Shown here piece after piece: positions 28,240 through 36,989 of a stretch of DNA of 56,456 nucleotides. The DNA lies in the NCBI RefSeq assembly GCF_009906795.1, contig NZ_JAAALN010000005.1:1-56456 (forward strand), read 5' to 3'. A model generated the notes under the pieces. It did no database searches, was not told where the DNA came from, and saw only the letters and a list, made by a program, of their open reading frames with translations. The position numbers and the translations under genes were made by a program. Numbering within the stretch: the first letter of the stretch is position 1; every line of letters begins with the position of its first letter. Source of the stretch: Kineococcus siccus. Lineage in GTDB: Bacteria > Actinomycetota > Actinomycetes > Actinomycetales > Kineococcaceae.

Positions 28240-28245
28240 CGCCGC

Positions 28246-31071
28246 ATGGCGAGCCCGGCGGAACGCTACGCGGCGGCACGTCGTCGCAGCACGGCGTCAC
28301 AGACCCAGCTGGCGGCCTTCGCGGCCACCCTCGGCTTCGAGCTGGACCCGTTCCAGGTCCAGTCGTGCGAGGCCCTGGAGGCCGGGCGGGGGGTGCTGGT
28401 CGCCGCCCCCACGGGGGCCGGGAAGACCGTCGTCGGGGAGTTCGCGGTCCACCTGGCGCTGCAGACGGGGCGCAAGGCCTTCTACACCACGCCGATCAAG
28501 GCGCTGTCGAACCAGAAGTACAACGAGCTCGTGCAGCGCCACGGCGCCGCGAACGTCGGGCTGCTGACGGGGGACAACTCCGTCAACGGCGAGGCGCCCG
28601 TCGTCGTGATGACGACCGAGGTGCTGCGCAACATGCTCTACGCGGGGTCCGCGCTGCTGCAGGGCCTCGGCTACGTCGTCATGGACGAGGTGCACTACCT
28701 CGCCGACCGCTTCCGCGGCGCGGTCTGGGAAGAGGTGATCATCCACCTGCCCGCCGACGTCCTCGTCGCCTCGCTGTCGGCCACGGTGAGCAACGCCGAG
28801 GAGTTCGGGGCCTGGCTGGACACCGTCCGCGGGCACACCGACGTCATCGTCTCCGAGCACCGGCCCGTCCCGCTGTGGCAGCACCTCATGGTCGGCACCC
28901 AGCTGCACGACCTGTTCACCGACCCCGACGGGGACCCGCTGGGGGGCAACGAGGGCTCGCTCGTGCCGGGAGCCGTCGTCAACCCCGAGCTCGTGGCCAT
29001 GTCGCGCCAGCAGCTGCGGGCGGACCGGCTCGCGAGCACGTCCGGTCGCGGCCGTCGCCGCGGCGAGGTGCGCGCGCACCAGCGGGGGCCGCACAGCGGC
29101 GGCGCGGGCAGCCCGCGCCTGCAGGGCCCCAAGCGCGGGACGGCCAGCCGCGCGCAGGTCCTCGACGTGCTGGACGCCGCGGGCCTGCTGCCCGCGATCA
29201 CCTTCATCTTCAGCCGCGCGGGCTGCGACGCCGCCGTGCAGCAGTGCCTCGCGTGGGGCGTGCGCCTGACCACGACCGACGAGGGACGCCGCATCCGGGC
29301 CCTCGCGGAGGAGCGCTGCTCCGAGATCCCGAGCTCCGACCTCGCGGTCCTGGGCTACTGGGAGTGGCTGGACGGCCTGGAGCGCGGTCTCGCCGCGCAC
29401 CACGCGGGCCTGCTGCCCGTCTTCAAGGAGACCGTCGAGCACCTCTTCGCGGCGGGGCTCGTCAAGGCCGTCTTCGCCACCGAGACGCTGGCGCTGGGCG
29501 TGAACATGCCCGCGCGCTCCGTCGTGCTCGAGCGGCTCGTGAAGTGGAACGGGCAGACCCACGTCGACGTGACGCCGGGGGAGTACACGCAGCTGACCGG
29601 GCGGGCGGGCCGCCGCGGCATCGACGTCGAGGGCCACGCGGTCGTCCTGTGGGCGCCCGGCACCGACCCCGAGGCCGTCGCCGGGCTCGCGTCGCGACGC
29701 ACGTTCCCCCTGCGCTCGAGCTTCCGGCCGACGTACAACATGGCCGTCAACCTCGTCGAGCAGGTGGGCCGCGAGGCGGCCCGGGACATCCTCGAGACGT
29801 CCTTCGCGCAGTTCCAGGCGGACCGGGCCGTCGTCGGGCAGGCCCAGCAGATCCGCCACCAGAACGAGGCGCTGGCGGGCTACCGCGAGGCGATGACCTG
29901 CCACCTGGGCGACTTCGCGGAGTACTTCGCGCTGCGCCAGGCCATCGGCGACCGCGAGCGGGAGCTGTCCCGCGCCGGGGCCGCCGAGCGGCGCGTCGAG
30001 GCGTCGCAGTCGATCGGGAAGCTCTCCGGGGGCGACGTGATCCGCCTCCCCAGCGGCCGTCGCGCCCAGTTCGCGGTCGTGCTCGACCTCGCGGACGGCA
30101 GGGGCTTCGACGGCCCGTCGCCCCGCGTGCTGACGCAGGACCGCCAGGTCCGCACCATCTCCGCGAGCGAGTTCGCCGACGTCACCGAGCCCGTGACGCG
30201 CGTGCGGGTTCCCAAGGGCTTCAACTGGCGCAGCCCGCAGGAGCGGCGCGACCTCGTCTCCTCGCTGCGCAACGCCCTGGCCGACGTGGGCGGCGGGGAC
30301 GTGCCGCGCCGGCGCCGGCCGTCGTCCGGCGCCGACGACGACTCCACGCTCGCCGACCTGCGCGCGCGCCTCAAGGCGCACCCGTGCCACGGCTGCTCCG
30401 ACCGGGAGGAGCACGCGCGCTGGGCCGTGCGCGAGGAGAAGCTCCGCCGCGACACCCAGCAGCTGCAGCACCGCATCGAGGGCCGCACCGGCACCATCGC
30501 CCGCACCTTCGACCGGGTCTGCGACCTCCTCGCGGAGCTCGGCTACCTGACGCCGGACGGGCTGGCCGTCACGCCCGAGGGGCTCGCGCTGCGCCGGGTG
30601 AACGCCGAGACCGACCTGCTGGTCGCGCAGTGCCTGCGCCACGGCGCCTGGGACGGTCTGGACGCGGCCAACCTGGCCGCCGCGGTCTCGGTGCTCGTCA
30701 ACGAGTCCCGCCGGGACGAGGGGGGCCAGGCCGACCGCGTCCCCCGCCGCGCCGAGGACGCGATCGCGGCCACCGTGCGCTGGTGGAGCGACCTCACCGA
30801 CCGCGAGGAGGCCCACAAGGTGCCCGTGACGCGTGAGCCCGACGCCGGGCTGGCGTGGGCCGTGCACCGGTGGGCGTCCGGTCACCGCCTCGACGAGGTG
30901 CTGCGCGACGCCGACCTCGCGGCCGGCGACTTCGTCCGGCGCTGCAAGCAGCTCGTGGACCTGCTGGACCAGATCGCGGCCGCGGCCACCGACCCCGGGG
31001 TGCGCCGCGCGGCGCGCGAGGCCGTCGACCGCGTGCGCCGCGGGGTCGTGGCCCACACGTCGCTCACCTGA
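28246..31071 (+). CDS. helY: Ski2-like superfamily 2 helicase HelY
   Basis: An ATP-dependent RNA/DNA helicase of the Ski2/Mtr4 type (M. tuberculosis Rv2092c family). The RecA1 domain has APTGAGKTVV (Lys60), TTPIKALSNQKYNEL, MDEVHYLADRFRG (DEVH box 147-150) and LSATVSN. RecA2 has ITFIFSRAGCDAAV, HHAGLLPVFKE, ATETLALGVNMPAR and QLTGRAGRRG. Between them lies a basic Arg/Gly/Ser linker (about 262-305). A winged-helix and insertion region follows, and the C-terminal DSHCT-like helical domain (about 770-941) includes LLAELGYLTPDGLAVTPEGLALRRVNAETDLL. It has 941 residues, normal. The coding end overlaps the convergent exonuclease gene by eight bases. The physiological substrate in actinobacteria is not settled. 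Confidence 0.95.
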   Translation: MASPAERYAAARRRSTASQTQLAAFAATLGFELDPFQVQSCEALEAGRGVLVAAPTGAGKTVVGEFAVHLALQTGRKAFYTTPIKALSNQKYNELVQRHGAANVGLLTGDNSVNGEAPVVVMTTEVLRNMLYAGSALLQGLGYVVMDEVHYLADRFRGAVWEEVIIHLPADVLVASLSATVSNAEEFGAWLDTVRGHTDVIVSEHRPVPLWQHLMVGTQLHDLFTDPDGDPLGGNEGSLVPGAVVNPELVAMSRQQLRADRLASTSGRGRRRGEVRAHQRGPHSGGAGSPRLQGPKRGTASRAQVLDVLDAAGLLPAITFIFSRAGCDAAVQQCLAWGVRLTTTDEGRRIRALAEERCSEIPSSDLAVLGYWEWLDGLERGLAAHHAGLLPVFKETVEHLFAAGLVKAVFATETLALGVNMPARSVVLERLVKWNGQTHVDVTPGEYTQLTGRAGRRGIDVEGHAVVLWAPGTDPEAVAGLASRRTFPLRSSFRPTYNMAVNLVEQVGREAARDILETSFAQFQADRAVVGQAQQIRHQNEALAGYREAMTCHLGDFAEYFALRQAIGDRERELSRAGAAERRVEASQSIGKLSGGDVIRLPSGRRAQFAVVLDLADGRGFDGPSPRVLTQDRQVRTISASEFADVTEPVTRVRVPKGFNWRSPQERRDLVSSLRNALADVGGGDVPRRRRPSSGADDDSTLADLRARLKAHPCHGCSDREEHARWAVREEKLRRDTQQLQHRIEGRTGTIARTFDRVCDLLAELGYLTPDGLAVTPEGLALRRVNAETDLLVAQCLRHGAWDGLDAANLAAAVSVLVNESRRDEGGQADRVPRRAEDAIAATVRWWSDLTDREEAHKVPVTREPDAGLAWAVHRWASGHRLDEVLRDADLAAGDFVRRCKQLVDLLDQIAAAATDPGVRRAAREAVDRVRRGVVAHTSLT

Positions 31072-31996
31072 GGGACGCCAGGGCCACCAGGACGCGCTCG
31101 ACGCTGCTCTGCACGCCCCAGCGGTGCACGAGCGCGCCGAGCGCGTCGACGTCCGCGGGTGCCGTCGGCACGGCGTCGTCGACCTCCGGCACGGGCGCCT
31201 CGCGGACCGTGCGCACCACGAGCGGTGCCGCGGCCAGGTAGTCGGCGGCGGCGAGCAGCTTCTGCCGCTGCCCGGTCGACAGGTCGCTCGCCGGGTCCTG
31301 CGCGGCGGCCTGCACCCCGGCGAGGTCGCCGAAGCGGCGCAGCAGCCCGACCGCGGTCTTCTCCCCGACGCCGGCGACGCCGGGCAGCCCGTCGGAGGGG
31401 TCCCCGCGCAGCACCGCCATGTCGGCGTAGGCCTGCCCGGAGTCGACGTCGTACTTCGCCCGCAGCCAGGCGAGGTCCACCACCTCGAGCCGGCGCACGC
31501 CGCGCCCGACGTAGAGGACCTGCACGGCGGGCCGGCCCGGGCCGGCGTCCTCGACGAGCTGGAACAGGTCGCGGTCGCCGGTCACGACGTCGACGTCGCT
31601 GCCCCGCGCGGCGGCCCGCGTGGCCAGCGTGGCCATCACGTCGTCGGCCTCGAAACCGGGGCAGCCGACCCGGGCGAGGCCCAGGGCCGCGAGCAGGTCG
31701 ACGATGACGGGCACCTGCGGGCCGAGCGCGTCGGGAGCGTCCTCGCCGCCGTCCGCGGCCACGCGGTGGGCCTTGTACGACGGCAGCGCCTCGACGCGGA
31801 AGGCGGGCCGCCAGTCGTCGTCCCAGCACGCCACGAGGTGGGTGGGGCGGTGCACGGTCAGCAGGTGGGCCACGGAGTCGAGGAAGCCCCGGACCGCGTT
31901 GACGGGCGTCCCGTCGGGTGCCGTCAGGGAGTCCGGGACCCCGTGGAAGGCGCGGAAGTACAGCGACGCGGAGTCCAGGAGCATCAGGCGCGGCAT
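31064..31996 (-). CDS. 5'-3' exonuclease (PolI N-terminal domain-like)
   Basis: A stand-alone flap-type nuclease, related to the N-terminal domain of DNA polymerase I. It shows MLLDSASLYFRAFHG at the start, the metal-site acidic clusters in LVACWDDDWRPAFR, GFEADDVMATLA and VVTGDRDLFQLV, and the helix-hairpin-helix GDPSDGLPGVAGVGEKTAVGLLRRFG. A final small domain ends the protein. It has 310 residues. The ATG start at 31996 is preceded by CAGGAT with a six-base gap on the minus strand, again pointing to a leaderless mRNA. In M. tuberculosis the homologue Rv2090 also lies next to helY, supporting synteny. Its 3' end overlaps helY by eight bases. Confidence 0.93.
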   Translation of the reverse strand: MPRLMLLDSASLYFRAFHGVPDSLTAPDGTPVNAVRGFLDSVAHLLTVHRPTHLVACWDDDWRPAFRVEALPSYKAHRVAADGGEDAPDALGPQVPVIVDLLAALGLARVGCPGFEADDVMATLATRAAARGSDVDVVTGDRDLFQLVEDAGPGRPAVQVLYVGRGVRRLEVVDLAWLRAKYDVDSGQAYADMAVLRGDPSDGLPGVAGVGEKTAVGLLRRFGDLAGVQAAAQDPASDLSTGQRQKLLAAADYLAAAPLVVRTVREAPVPEVDDAVPTAPADVDALGALVHRWGVQSSVERVLVALASLR

Positions 31997-32002
31997 GCGC
32001 CG

Positions 32003-32008
32003 ATCCTG
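32003..32008 (-). promoter_or_regulatory. Putative -10 element (CAGGAT) for the exonuclease gene
   Basis: On the minus strand CAGGAT lies six bases before the ATG at 31996. It departs from TANNNT at the first base, so it is weaker than the other examples. Confidence 0.35.
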
Positions 32009-32210
32009 TCAGGGCGGGCGAGGGAGACGTGGAGCCTTCGTGCAGGGTCCGACCCCGGTGCCGGAGGGTCCGTCGCACCACCGATGCTGGTGCCACCGAA
32101 CGAGGGATACCGGCAGGCGCCGGCAGGCGCATGCTGGTCACATGGTCGGGGAACCGACGACCGGCCGACTGCCAACGGGCCAGCCGGACAGCACCGACGG
32201 AGGAGCAGCA

Positions 32211-33098
32211 GTGCAGACCACGAACCGGAACCGGACCTCGAAGACCTGGAGCAGGGGACGGCTCGCCTCCTTCTCCGTCGCCGGCGCAGCCGTGCTCACC
32301 CTCGGCCTGGGCGCCTGCAGCAGCAGCGGCGACGACACCGCGACCGGGACCTCCTCGGTCGCCTCCCCGGCCACCCAGCTCACCGCGTTCGAGGTCGTCC
32401 AGGCCTCCTCCCAGCAGTCGCAGGAGGCGGGCAGCGCCAAGTTCGCGCTCGACGTGTCCGGCACCGCGGGCGGTGAGGCGCTGGCGCTGACGGGCGAGGG
32501 CTCGTTCGACACCGCCTCGAAGGCCTTCGAGATGAAGCTCACGCTCCCCGCCCAGGCCGGTGGCACCGCGGTGACGCTGCGGCTGGTCGACGGCACGGCG
32601 TACGTCTCCGGCGCCCCGATGACCGCGGCCGGCCAGTGGATCAAGGTCCCGCTCGACATGCTGACCCAGCAGGGGCTCGACACCTCGACCATGGACCCGA
32701 GCAAGCAGCTCGAGCAGCTGCGCGCCGCGGCGGGTGACGTCGAGGAGGTCCCGGGGACCACCGTCCGCGGCGTCGAGGCCAAGGGCTACGCCGGCACGAT
32801 CGACGTGCAGAAGGCCTACGACCTGCTGCCGCCCGAGCAGAAGTCCCCCGAGGCGCAGAAGGCCGTCACCGACGCCGGGATCACGCAGATCCCCTTCACG
32901 CTCTACGTCGACGACCAGAACCGCCCCGTGCGCATCGTCGAGGAGATCACCGCCCAGGGCTCCACCGTCAAGGTGTCGATGGACTTCTACGACTGGGGCT
33001 CCGACGTCTCCGTGGCGGCTCCGGACCCGGCCACCGTGACCGACCTCCCGGCCATGGGCGACCTCCAGGGCCAGGCCCCGGCCGCCGCTCCCGCCTGA
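32211..33098 (+). CDS. LppX/LprG-like lipoprotein
   Basis: A secreted lipoprotein of the LppX_LprAFG type, whose mycobacterial members carry lipids across the envelope. From the GTG at 32211 (GGAGGAG site 5-11 bases upstream) a charged n-region MQTTNRNRTSKTWSRGR is followed by a hydrophobic core and the lipobox LGLGAC (Cys36). After a Ser/Thr/Asp linker, the body shows beta-rich text: GSAKFALDVSGTAGGEALALTGEGSFD, AFEMKLTLPAQAGGTAVTLRLVDGTAYVSG, VPGTTVRGVEAKGYAGTIDVQKAYDLL, IPFTLYVDDQNRPVRIVEEI and VKVSMDFYDWGSDVSV. That pattern is the family's half-barrel. It has 295 residues. It has a strong terminator and is divergent from the exonuclease gene. The ligand is unknown. Confidence 0.85.
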   Translation: MQTTNRNRTSKTWSRGRLASFSVAGAAVLTLGLGACSSSGDDTATGTSSVASPATQLTAFEVVQASSQQSQEAGSAKFALDVSGTAGGEALALTGEGSFDTASKAFEMKLTLPAQAGGTAVTLRLVDGTAYVSGAPMTAAGQWIKVPLDMLTQQGLDTSTMDPSKQLEQLRAAAGDVEEVPGTTVRGVEAKGYAGTIDVQKAYDLLPPEQKSPEAQKAVTDAGITQIPFTLYVDDQNRPVRIVEEITAQGSTVKVSMDFYDWGSDVSVAAPDPATVTDLPAMGDLQGQAPAAAPA

Positions 33099-33118
33099 GC
33101 CTCGCGCCTGCACCGCCC

Positions 33119-33152
33119 AGGAGCCGCGTCCCCGACGGGGGGCGCGGCTCCT
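33119..33152 (+). terminator. Strong hairpin terminator after the lipoprotein gene
   Basis: A 15-bp stem (AGGAGCCGCG plus TCCCC against GGGGG plus CGCGGCTCCT, one G-T wobble) with a four-base loop begins 21 bases after the stop. Confidence 0.75.
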
Positions 33153-33172
33153 CGTGCGTCGGGGGTGCGGCC

Positions 33173-33178
33173 TAGCCT
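33173..33178 (+). promoter_or_regulatory. Putative -10 element (TAGCCT) for the amidohydrolase gene
   Basis: TAGCCT is followed by six bases and GTG at 33185, favouring that codon over the adjacent GTG at 33182. Confidence 0.5.
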
Positions 33179-33184
33179 GCGGTG

Positions 33185-34843
33185 GTGGCCACCCTCCCTG
33201 CGCGCCGGCTCTACCGCGGCGGCGCGATCTACAGCCCGGCGGACCCCTTCGCGACGGCCATGGTCGTCGAGGGCTCCACGATCGCCTGGATCGGGGCCGA
33301 CGAGGCCGCCGGCCCGTGGACGCGCGACGGTGACGAGGTGGTGGAGCTCGACGGGGCGCTCGTGACGCCCGCCTTCGTGGACGCGCACGTGCACACCACC
33401 GAGACCGGCCTGCTGCTCACCGGCCTCGACCTGACGGCCGCCCGCAGCGGGCGTGCGGTGCTGGACGCCGTGGCCGCCGCGGTGCGCGCGGGCGCCACGG
33501 CCGTCCTCGGTCACGGCTGGGACGACACCGCGTGGCCGGACGGACGGCCCACCCGCGAGCAGCTCGACGTCGCCGCCGCCGGTGCCCCGGTGTACCTGTC
33601 CCGCATCGACGTGCACTCCGCGCTGGTCTCCAGCGCCCTGGCGGCGACCGCCGGGGTCGTGGGCACGACGGGGTGGACGCCCGAGGGCTGGGTCACCCTC
33701 GACGCCCACCACGCGGCGCGCGACGCGCGCTGGCGGATCCTCGGCCCGGCCGACCGCGAGCGGGCCCAGCGGGCGGCGCTGCGGCAGGCCGCGGGCGTGG
33801 GCGTGGGCGCCGTCCACGAGATGTCCGGGCCGCACATCAGCGGGTCGGGGGACCTCGCCGCCCTGGTGGCCCTGGCCGGCGCCGGTGCGGACGACGAGCG
33901 CGCGGCGGGGCGCGAACCCCTGCCGGACGTCGTCGCCTACCGCGCGGAGGCCGTCACGAGCGAGGCCGCGGCCCGCGACGCCGTCGCGGCCGCCGCCGCC
34001 GACGGGGTCCGGCTGGCGGGTCTGGGCGGGGACCTCAACGTCGACGGTGCGCTGGGCTCGCGCACCGCACGCCTGCGGGCGGACTACGCCGACGCGCCGG
34101 GACACCGCGGCACCCTCCAGCTCGGCGTCGCCGCGCTGCGCGACCACCTGCACGCCTGCACGCGCGCGGGGGTGCCCGCGGGCTTCCACGCGATCGGCGA
34201 CGAGGCCCTGGACGTCCTGTGCTCGGCGCTGGAGGAGGTCGAGGCCGACCTCGGCACCCCGGCCGTCGCGTCGGCCGGGCACCGCGTCGAGCACGCGGTC
34301 GCGGTGGACGCCCACGCCATCGCCGTGCTGGCGCGCCTCGGCGTGGCCGCCTCGGTGCAGCCCGCGTTCGACGCGGCCTGGGGAGGCGCCGACGGCGCCT
34401 ACGCCGCGCGGCTGGGGCCGGAGCGGGCCCGCGCCCTGCACCCCTTCGCGGCGCTGGCGGCCGCGGGCGTCCCCCTGGCCCTCGGCTCGGACAGCCCCGT
34501 CACGCCGCTGGACCCGTGGGGGGCGGTGCGCGCCGCCGCGTTCCACCGGACACCCGGGCACGCGACGTCGGTCCGGGCCGCCTTCCTGGCCCACACGCGC
34601 GGCGGCCACCGGGTCGCGCGCACGGGGCACCCCGGGACCCTGCGCCCCGGGGCGCCCGCGAGCTACGCCGTCTGGGGCGCAGCGGACCTCGTCGTGCAGG
34701 CGGCGGACGGCCGGCTCGCGGCCTGGAGCACCGACGAGCGGTCGGGCACTCCCGGCCTGCCCGACCTGACCCCCGGCACGCCGGCGCCGCGGTGCCTGCG
34801 CACGGTGCTCGACGGGGTCGTCCTGCACGACCGTCTCGGGTGA
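33185..34843 (+). CDS. Amidohydrolase family protein (YtcJ-like)
   Basis: A predicted cytosolic metal-dependent hydrolase of the amidohydrolase_3 branch. The N-terminal beta sandwich (LYRGGAIYSPADPFATAMVVEGSTIAWIG) leads into the metal motif VDAHVHTTETG (about 69-79). The barrel contains VYLSRIDVHSALVSS, VGAVHEMSGPH, FHAIGDEALD and the late metal Asp in ALGSDSPVTPLDPWGAVRAA. The C-terminus returns to the sandwich domain. It has 552 residues, typical of YtcJ-like enzymes, whose substrates are mostly unknown. It sits between the lipoprotein terminator and a 505-base region upstream of lnt, so it is likely monocistronic. Confidence 0.88.
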   Translation: MATLPARRLYRGGAIYSPADPFATAMVVEGSTIAWIGADEAAGPWTRDGDEVVELDGALVTPAFVDAHVHTTETGLLLTGLDLTAARSGRAVLDAVAAAVRAGATAVLGHGWDDTAWPDGRPTREQLDVAAAGAPVYLSRIDVHSALVSSALAATAGVVGTTGWTPEGWVTLDAHHAARDARWRILGPADRERAQRAALRQAAGVGVGAVHEMSGPHISGSGDLAALVALAGAGADDERAAGREPLPDVVAYRAEAVTSEAAARDAVAAAAADGVRLAGLGGDLNVDGALGSRTARLRADYADAPGHRGTLQLGVAALRDHLHACTRAGVPAGFHAIGDEALDVLCSALEEVEADLGTPAVASAGHRVEHAVAVDAHAIAVLARLGVAASVQPAFDAAWGGADGAYAARLGPERARALHPFAALAAAGVPLALGSDSPVTPLDPWGAVRAAAFHRTPGHATSVRAAFLAHTRGGHRVARTGHPGTLRPGAPASYAVWGAADLVVQAADGRLAAWSTDERSGTPGLPDLTPGTPAPRCLRTVLDGVVLHDRLG

Positions 34844-34977
34844 CGGCCGCCCACACCGGGTGACGACCTGATCACGGTGCGACACGCCGAGCGACACGCC
34901 GTCGCGGGCGCGCACGACGGTGTCCCAGGCACCGCCGTGACCTGCGCGAACGAGCGTCGACGCAGGTCAGCGGCTGG

Positions 34978-35005
34978 TTGACAGCTCCGGACGGCCGAGT
35001 AGCTT
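34978..35005 (+). promoter_or_regulatory. Housekeeping-type promoter TTGACA-N16-TAGCTT
   Basis: A perfect -35 hexamer TTGACA (34978-34983), a 16-base spacer and TAGCTT (35000-35005) predict a start near 35012. It is the best -35/-10 pair that I see in the window, yet no gene follows for about 340 bases. Confidence 0.6.
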
Positions 35006-35336
35006 CAGGAGCGCAGTCCACGACGAGGAAGACCGACCAGCGCGCCCCCGGGTGCCGTCGCAGCCGCACCACCTGCGACGGGACGGGGGACGGGCGGGCC
35101 GGATGTGGGCGAGGTCGGGTCCGCGCGCCCCTAGACAACGGCGTGCGCCTCGTGGCCGACGGGGCGTGCGACGGCACGACGGGCGGCGCGGGCCCGGCCT
35201 GCTTCTCGTGGGGCGCGCCCGCCGGGAGGCGCTGCGTCCCGGTGGGTGCGCCGCGGGCGGTCCGCAGCCGGACCACCTCCACGGGGTCTGCACGCGAGCG
35301 GTCGCCGTCGGCGTCCACGGGGACCACCGCGGCACG

Positions 35337-35342
35337 TACCCT
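35337..35342 (+). promoter_or_regulatory. Putative -10 element (TACCCT) of a leaderless promoter for lnt
   Basis: TACCCT is followed by six bases and the GTG at 35349, fixing the start of lnt well inside a longer open frame. Confidence 0.5.
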
Positions 35343-35348
35343 CGTGCG

Positions 35349-36989
35349 GTGAGACCCGCACCGCCGGCCCCCCTGCCGCTGCTCGCCTCGCTGCCCCTCG
35401 CGGTGGCCGGTGGCCTGGCCGCGTGGGCGGCCTTCCCCGGATCCGCGTCGGACGCGGGCTGGTGGTTCAACGCCCCCGTCGCGGTCGCGCTCCTGAGCAT
35501 CGCCACCTACGGCGCCCGCGCGCGCCGGGGCGCCCTCCTCGGTCTGGCCTTCGGCTGGGCGTTCTCCATCCCCCACGTCGCGTGGAGCGGGACCTACGTC
35601 GGCGTGCTGCCCTGGATGGCCCTGGCCACCGCCTGCGCGGCGTTCTACACCGTCCTCGGCCTCGCTCTGCCGCGGCTGCAGCGGGCCCGCTGGGGGCTCG
35701 GCCCGCTGGCCGTGGCCTGCGGGTGGATCGCCGTGGAGGCGCTGGCCGAGCGCCAGCCGTTCGAGGGCTTCCCGTGGGGCAAGCTCGCGTTCTCCCAGGC
35801 CGACGCCCCCACGCTCGGCCTCGCCGCGCTCGGGGGGGCGCCCCTGGTCAGCTTCGGCGTGACGCTCGCCGGTGCGCTGCTCGGCGCGGCCGTCCTGGCC
35901 CTCGCCCGCGTGCCCGCGCCGCCCGGCGCCCCGCGGCCCGCGCGCCGCGCCCGGCCCGCCGTGGTGGCGGTGGCGCTGGCCGCCGTCGTGACGGGGGCGG
36001 GTGCGCTCGTGCCGCGGCCGACGGCCGCCGAGGACGGGACGGCGCGGGTCGCCGCCGTGCAGGGCAACACCCCCGAGGAGGGGCTGGACTTCAACGCCGA
36101 GCGCCGCGCGGTCCTCGACAACCACGCCAGTGCGACGCTCGGCCTCGCCCGGCGCATCGAGGACGGCACGTCCCCGCAGCCCGACCTGGTGCTGTGGCCC
36201 GAGAACTCCAGCGACATCGACCCGTTCCGCAACCCCGACGCCCGCGCGGTCATCGACCGCGCCGTCGACGCCGTCGGCGCGCCGACGCTGGTCGGCGCGG
36301 TGCTGCAGGGCCCGGGGGAGTCTCTGTCCAACGCGGGGCTCGTCGTGAACCCCGGCACGGGCATCGACCCGGACCAGCGCTACGTCAAGCAGCATCCCGC
36401 CCCGTTCGCGGAGTACATGCCCTACCGCTCGTTCTTCCGCACCTTCACCGACAAGGTCGACCTGGTCCCGCGGGACTTCGTGCACGGCGACCGCGTGGGT
36501 CTGCTGGACATGGGGGGCGTGCGGGTGGGCGACGTCATCTGCTTCGAGGTGAACTTCGACGGCATCGTCCGCGACACCGTGCGGGCGGGCGCGCAGGTCC
36601 TGGTGGTGCAGACCAACAACGCGACGTTCGGGATGTCGAACGAGGCGGTGCAGCAGCTCGCGATGTCGCGGCTGCGGGCCGTGGAGTCGGGCCGCTCCGT
36701 CGTGCACGTGTCCACGGTCGGCGTCAGCGCGATCATCACGCCGGACGGGGCGGCCCACCAGGAGACGAGCCTGTTCACGCAGGCCGTCCTGGAGGCCGAC
36801 GTGCCGCTGCGCTCGACCCAGACCGTCGCCACCCGGGTGGGCGCGGCCCCCGAGGTCGTCCTGACGGCGCTGGGCGTCCTGCTGCTGCTCCTGGCCCGCC
36901 CGGGCGCCCGCGGCGGGCGCCGCGGCCGCGACCCGCGCCGCGAGGACGCCGGGACCCCGACCTCGCCCAAGAGCCCGGTGTCGCTGTGA
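35349..36989 (+). CDS. lnt: Apolipoprotein N-acyltransferase
   Basis: Transfers a fatty acid to the N-terminal Cys of lipoproteins at the outer face of the membrane. About seven N-terminal transmembrane helices (residues 5-215) precede the extracytoplasmic carbon-nitrogen-hydrolase domain. Its triad is visible: Glu285 in LWPENSSDID, Lys347 in YVKQHPAPFAEYMPYR and Cys398 in VGDVICFEVNFD. A final transmembrane helix (VVLTALGVLLLLLARPG) and a short basic tail close the protein. It has 546 residues from the GTG at 35349, normal for actinobacterial Lnt. The fxsA stop/start junction overlaps it by four bases. Candidate local substrates are the lipoproteins at 11721, 20321 and 32211. Confidence 0.93.
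   Translation: MRPAPPAPLPLLASLPLAVAGGLAAWAAFPGSASDAGWWFNAPVAVALLSIATYGARARRGALLGLAFGWAFSIPHVAWSGTYVGVLPWMALATACAAFYTVLGLALPRLQRARWGLGPLAVACGWIAVEALAERQPFEGFPWGKLAFSQADAPTLGLAALGGAPLVSFGVTLAGALLGAAVLALARVPAPPGAPRPARRARPAVVAVALAAVVTGAGALVPRPTAAEDGTARVAAVQGNTPEEGLDFNAERRAVLDNHASATLGLARRIEDGTSPQPDLVLWPENSSDIDPFRNPDARAVIDRAVDAVGAPTLVGAVLQGPGESLSNAGLVVNPGTGIDPDQRYVKQHPAPFAEYMPYRSFFRTFTDKVDLVPRDFVHGDRVGLLDMGGVRVGDVICFEVNFDGIVRDTVRAGAQVLVVQTNNATFGMSNEAVQQLAMSRLRAVESGRSVVHVSTVGVSAIITPDGAAHQETSLFTQAVLEADVPLRSTQTVATRVGAAPEVVLTALGVLLLLLARPGARGGRRGRDPRREDAGTPTSPKSPVSL

Larger units (their letters stand above)
34844..35348 (+). other. 505-base region with no convincing gene; contains a strong promoter
   Basis: Neither strand shows a protein with recognisable content or consistent codon bias. 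The region holds a near-consensus promoter at 34978-35005 and a leaderless-type -10 for lnt at its very end. Between them about 330 bases could be a non-coding RNA, a long alternative leader of lnt or decayed sequence. No hairpin with clear terminator character was found inside it. Confidence 0.5.

Noticed and set aside
34978-35352. 124-codon frame starting at the TTGACA promoter
   Set aside because: It would start inside the -35 element, is Arg/Thr/Ser-rich without domain features, and overlaps the start of lnt.
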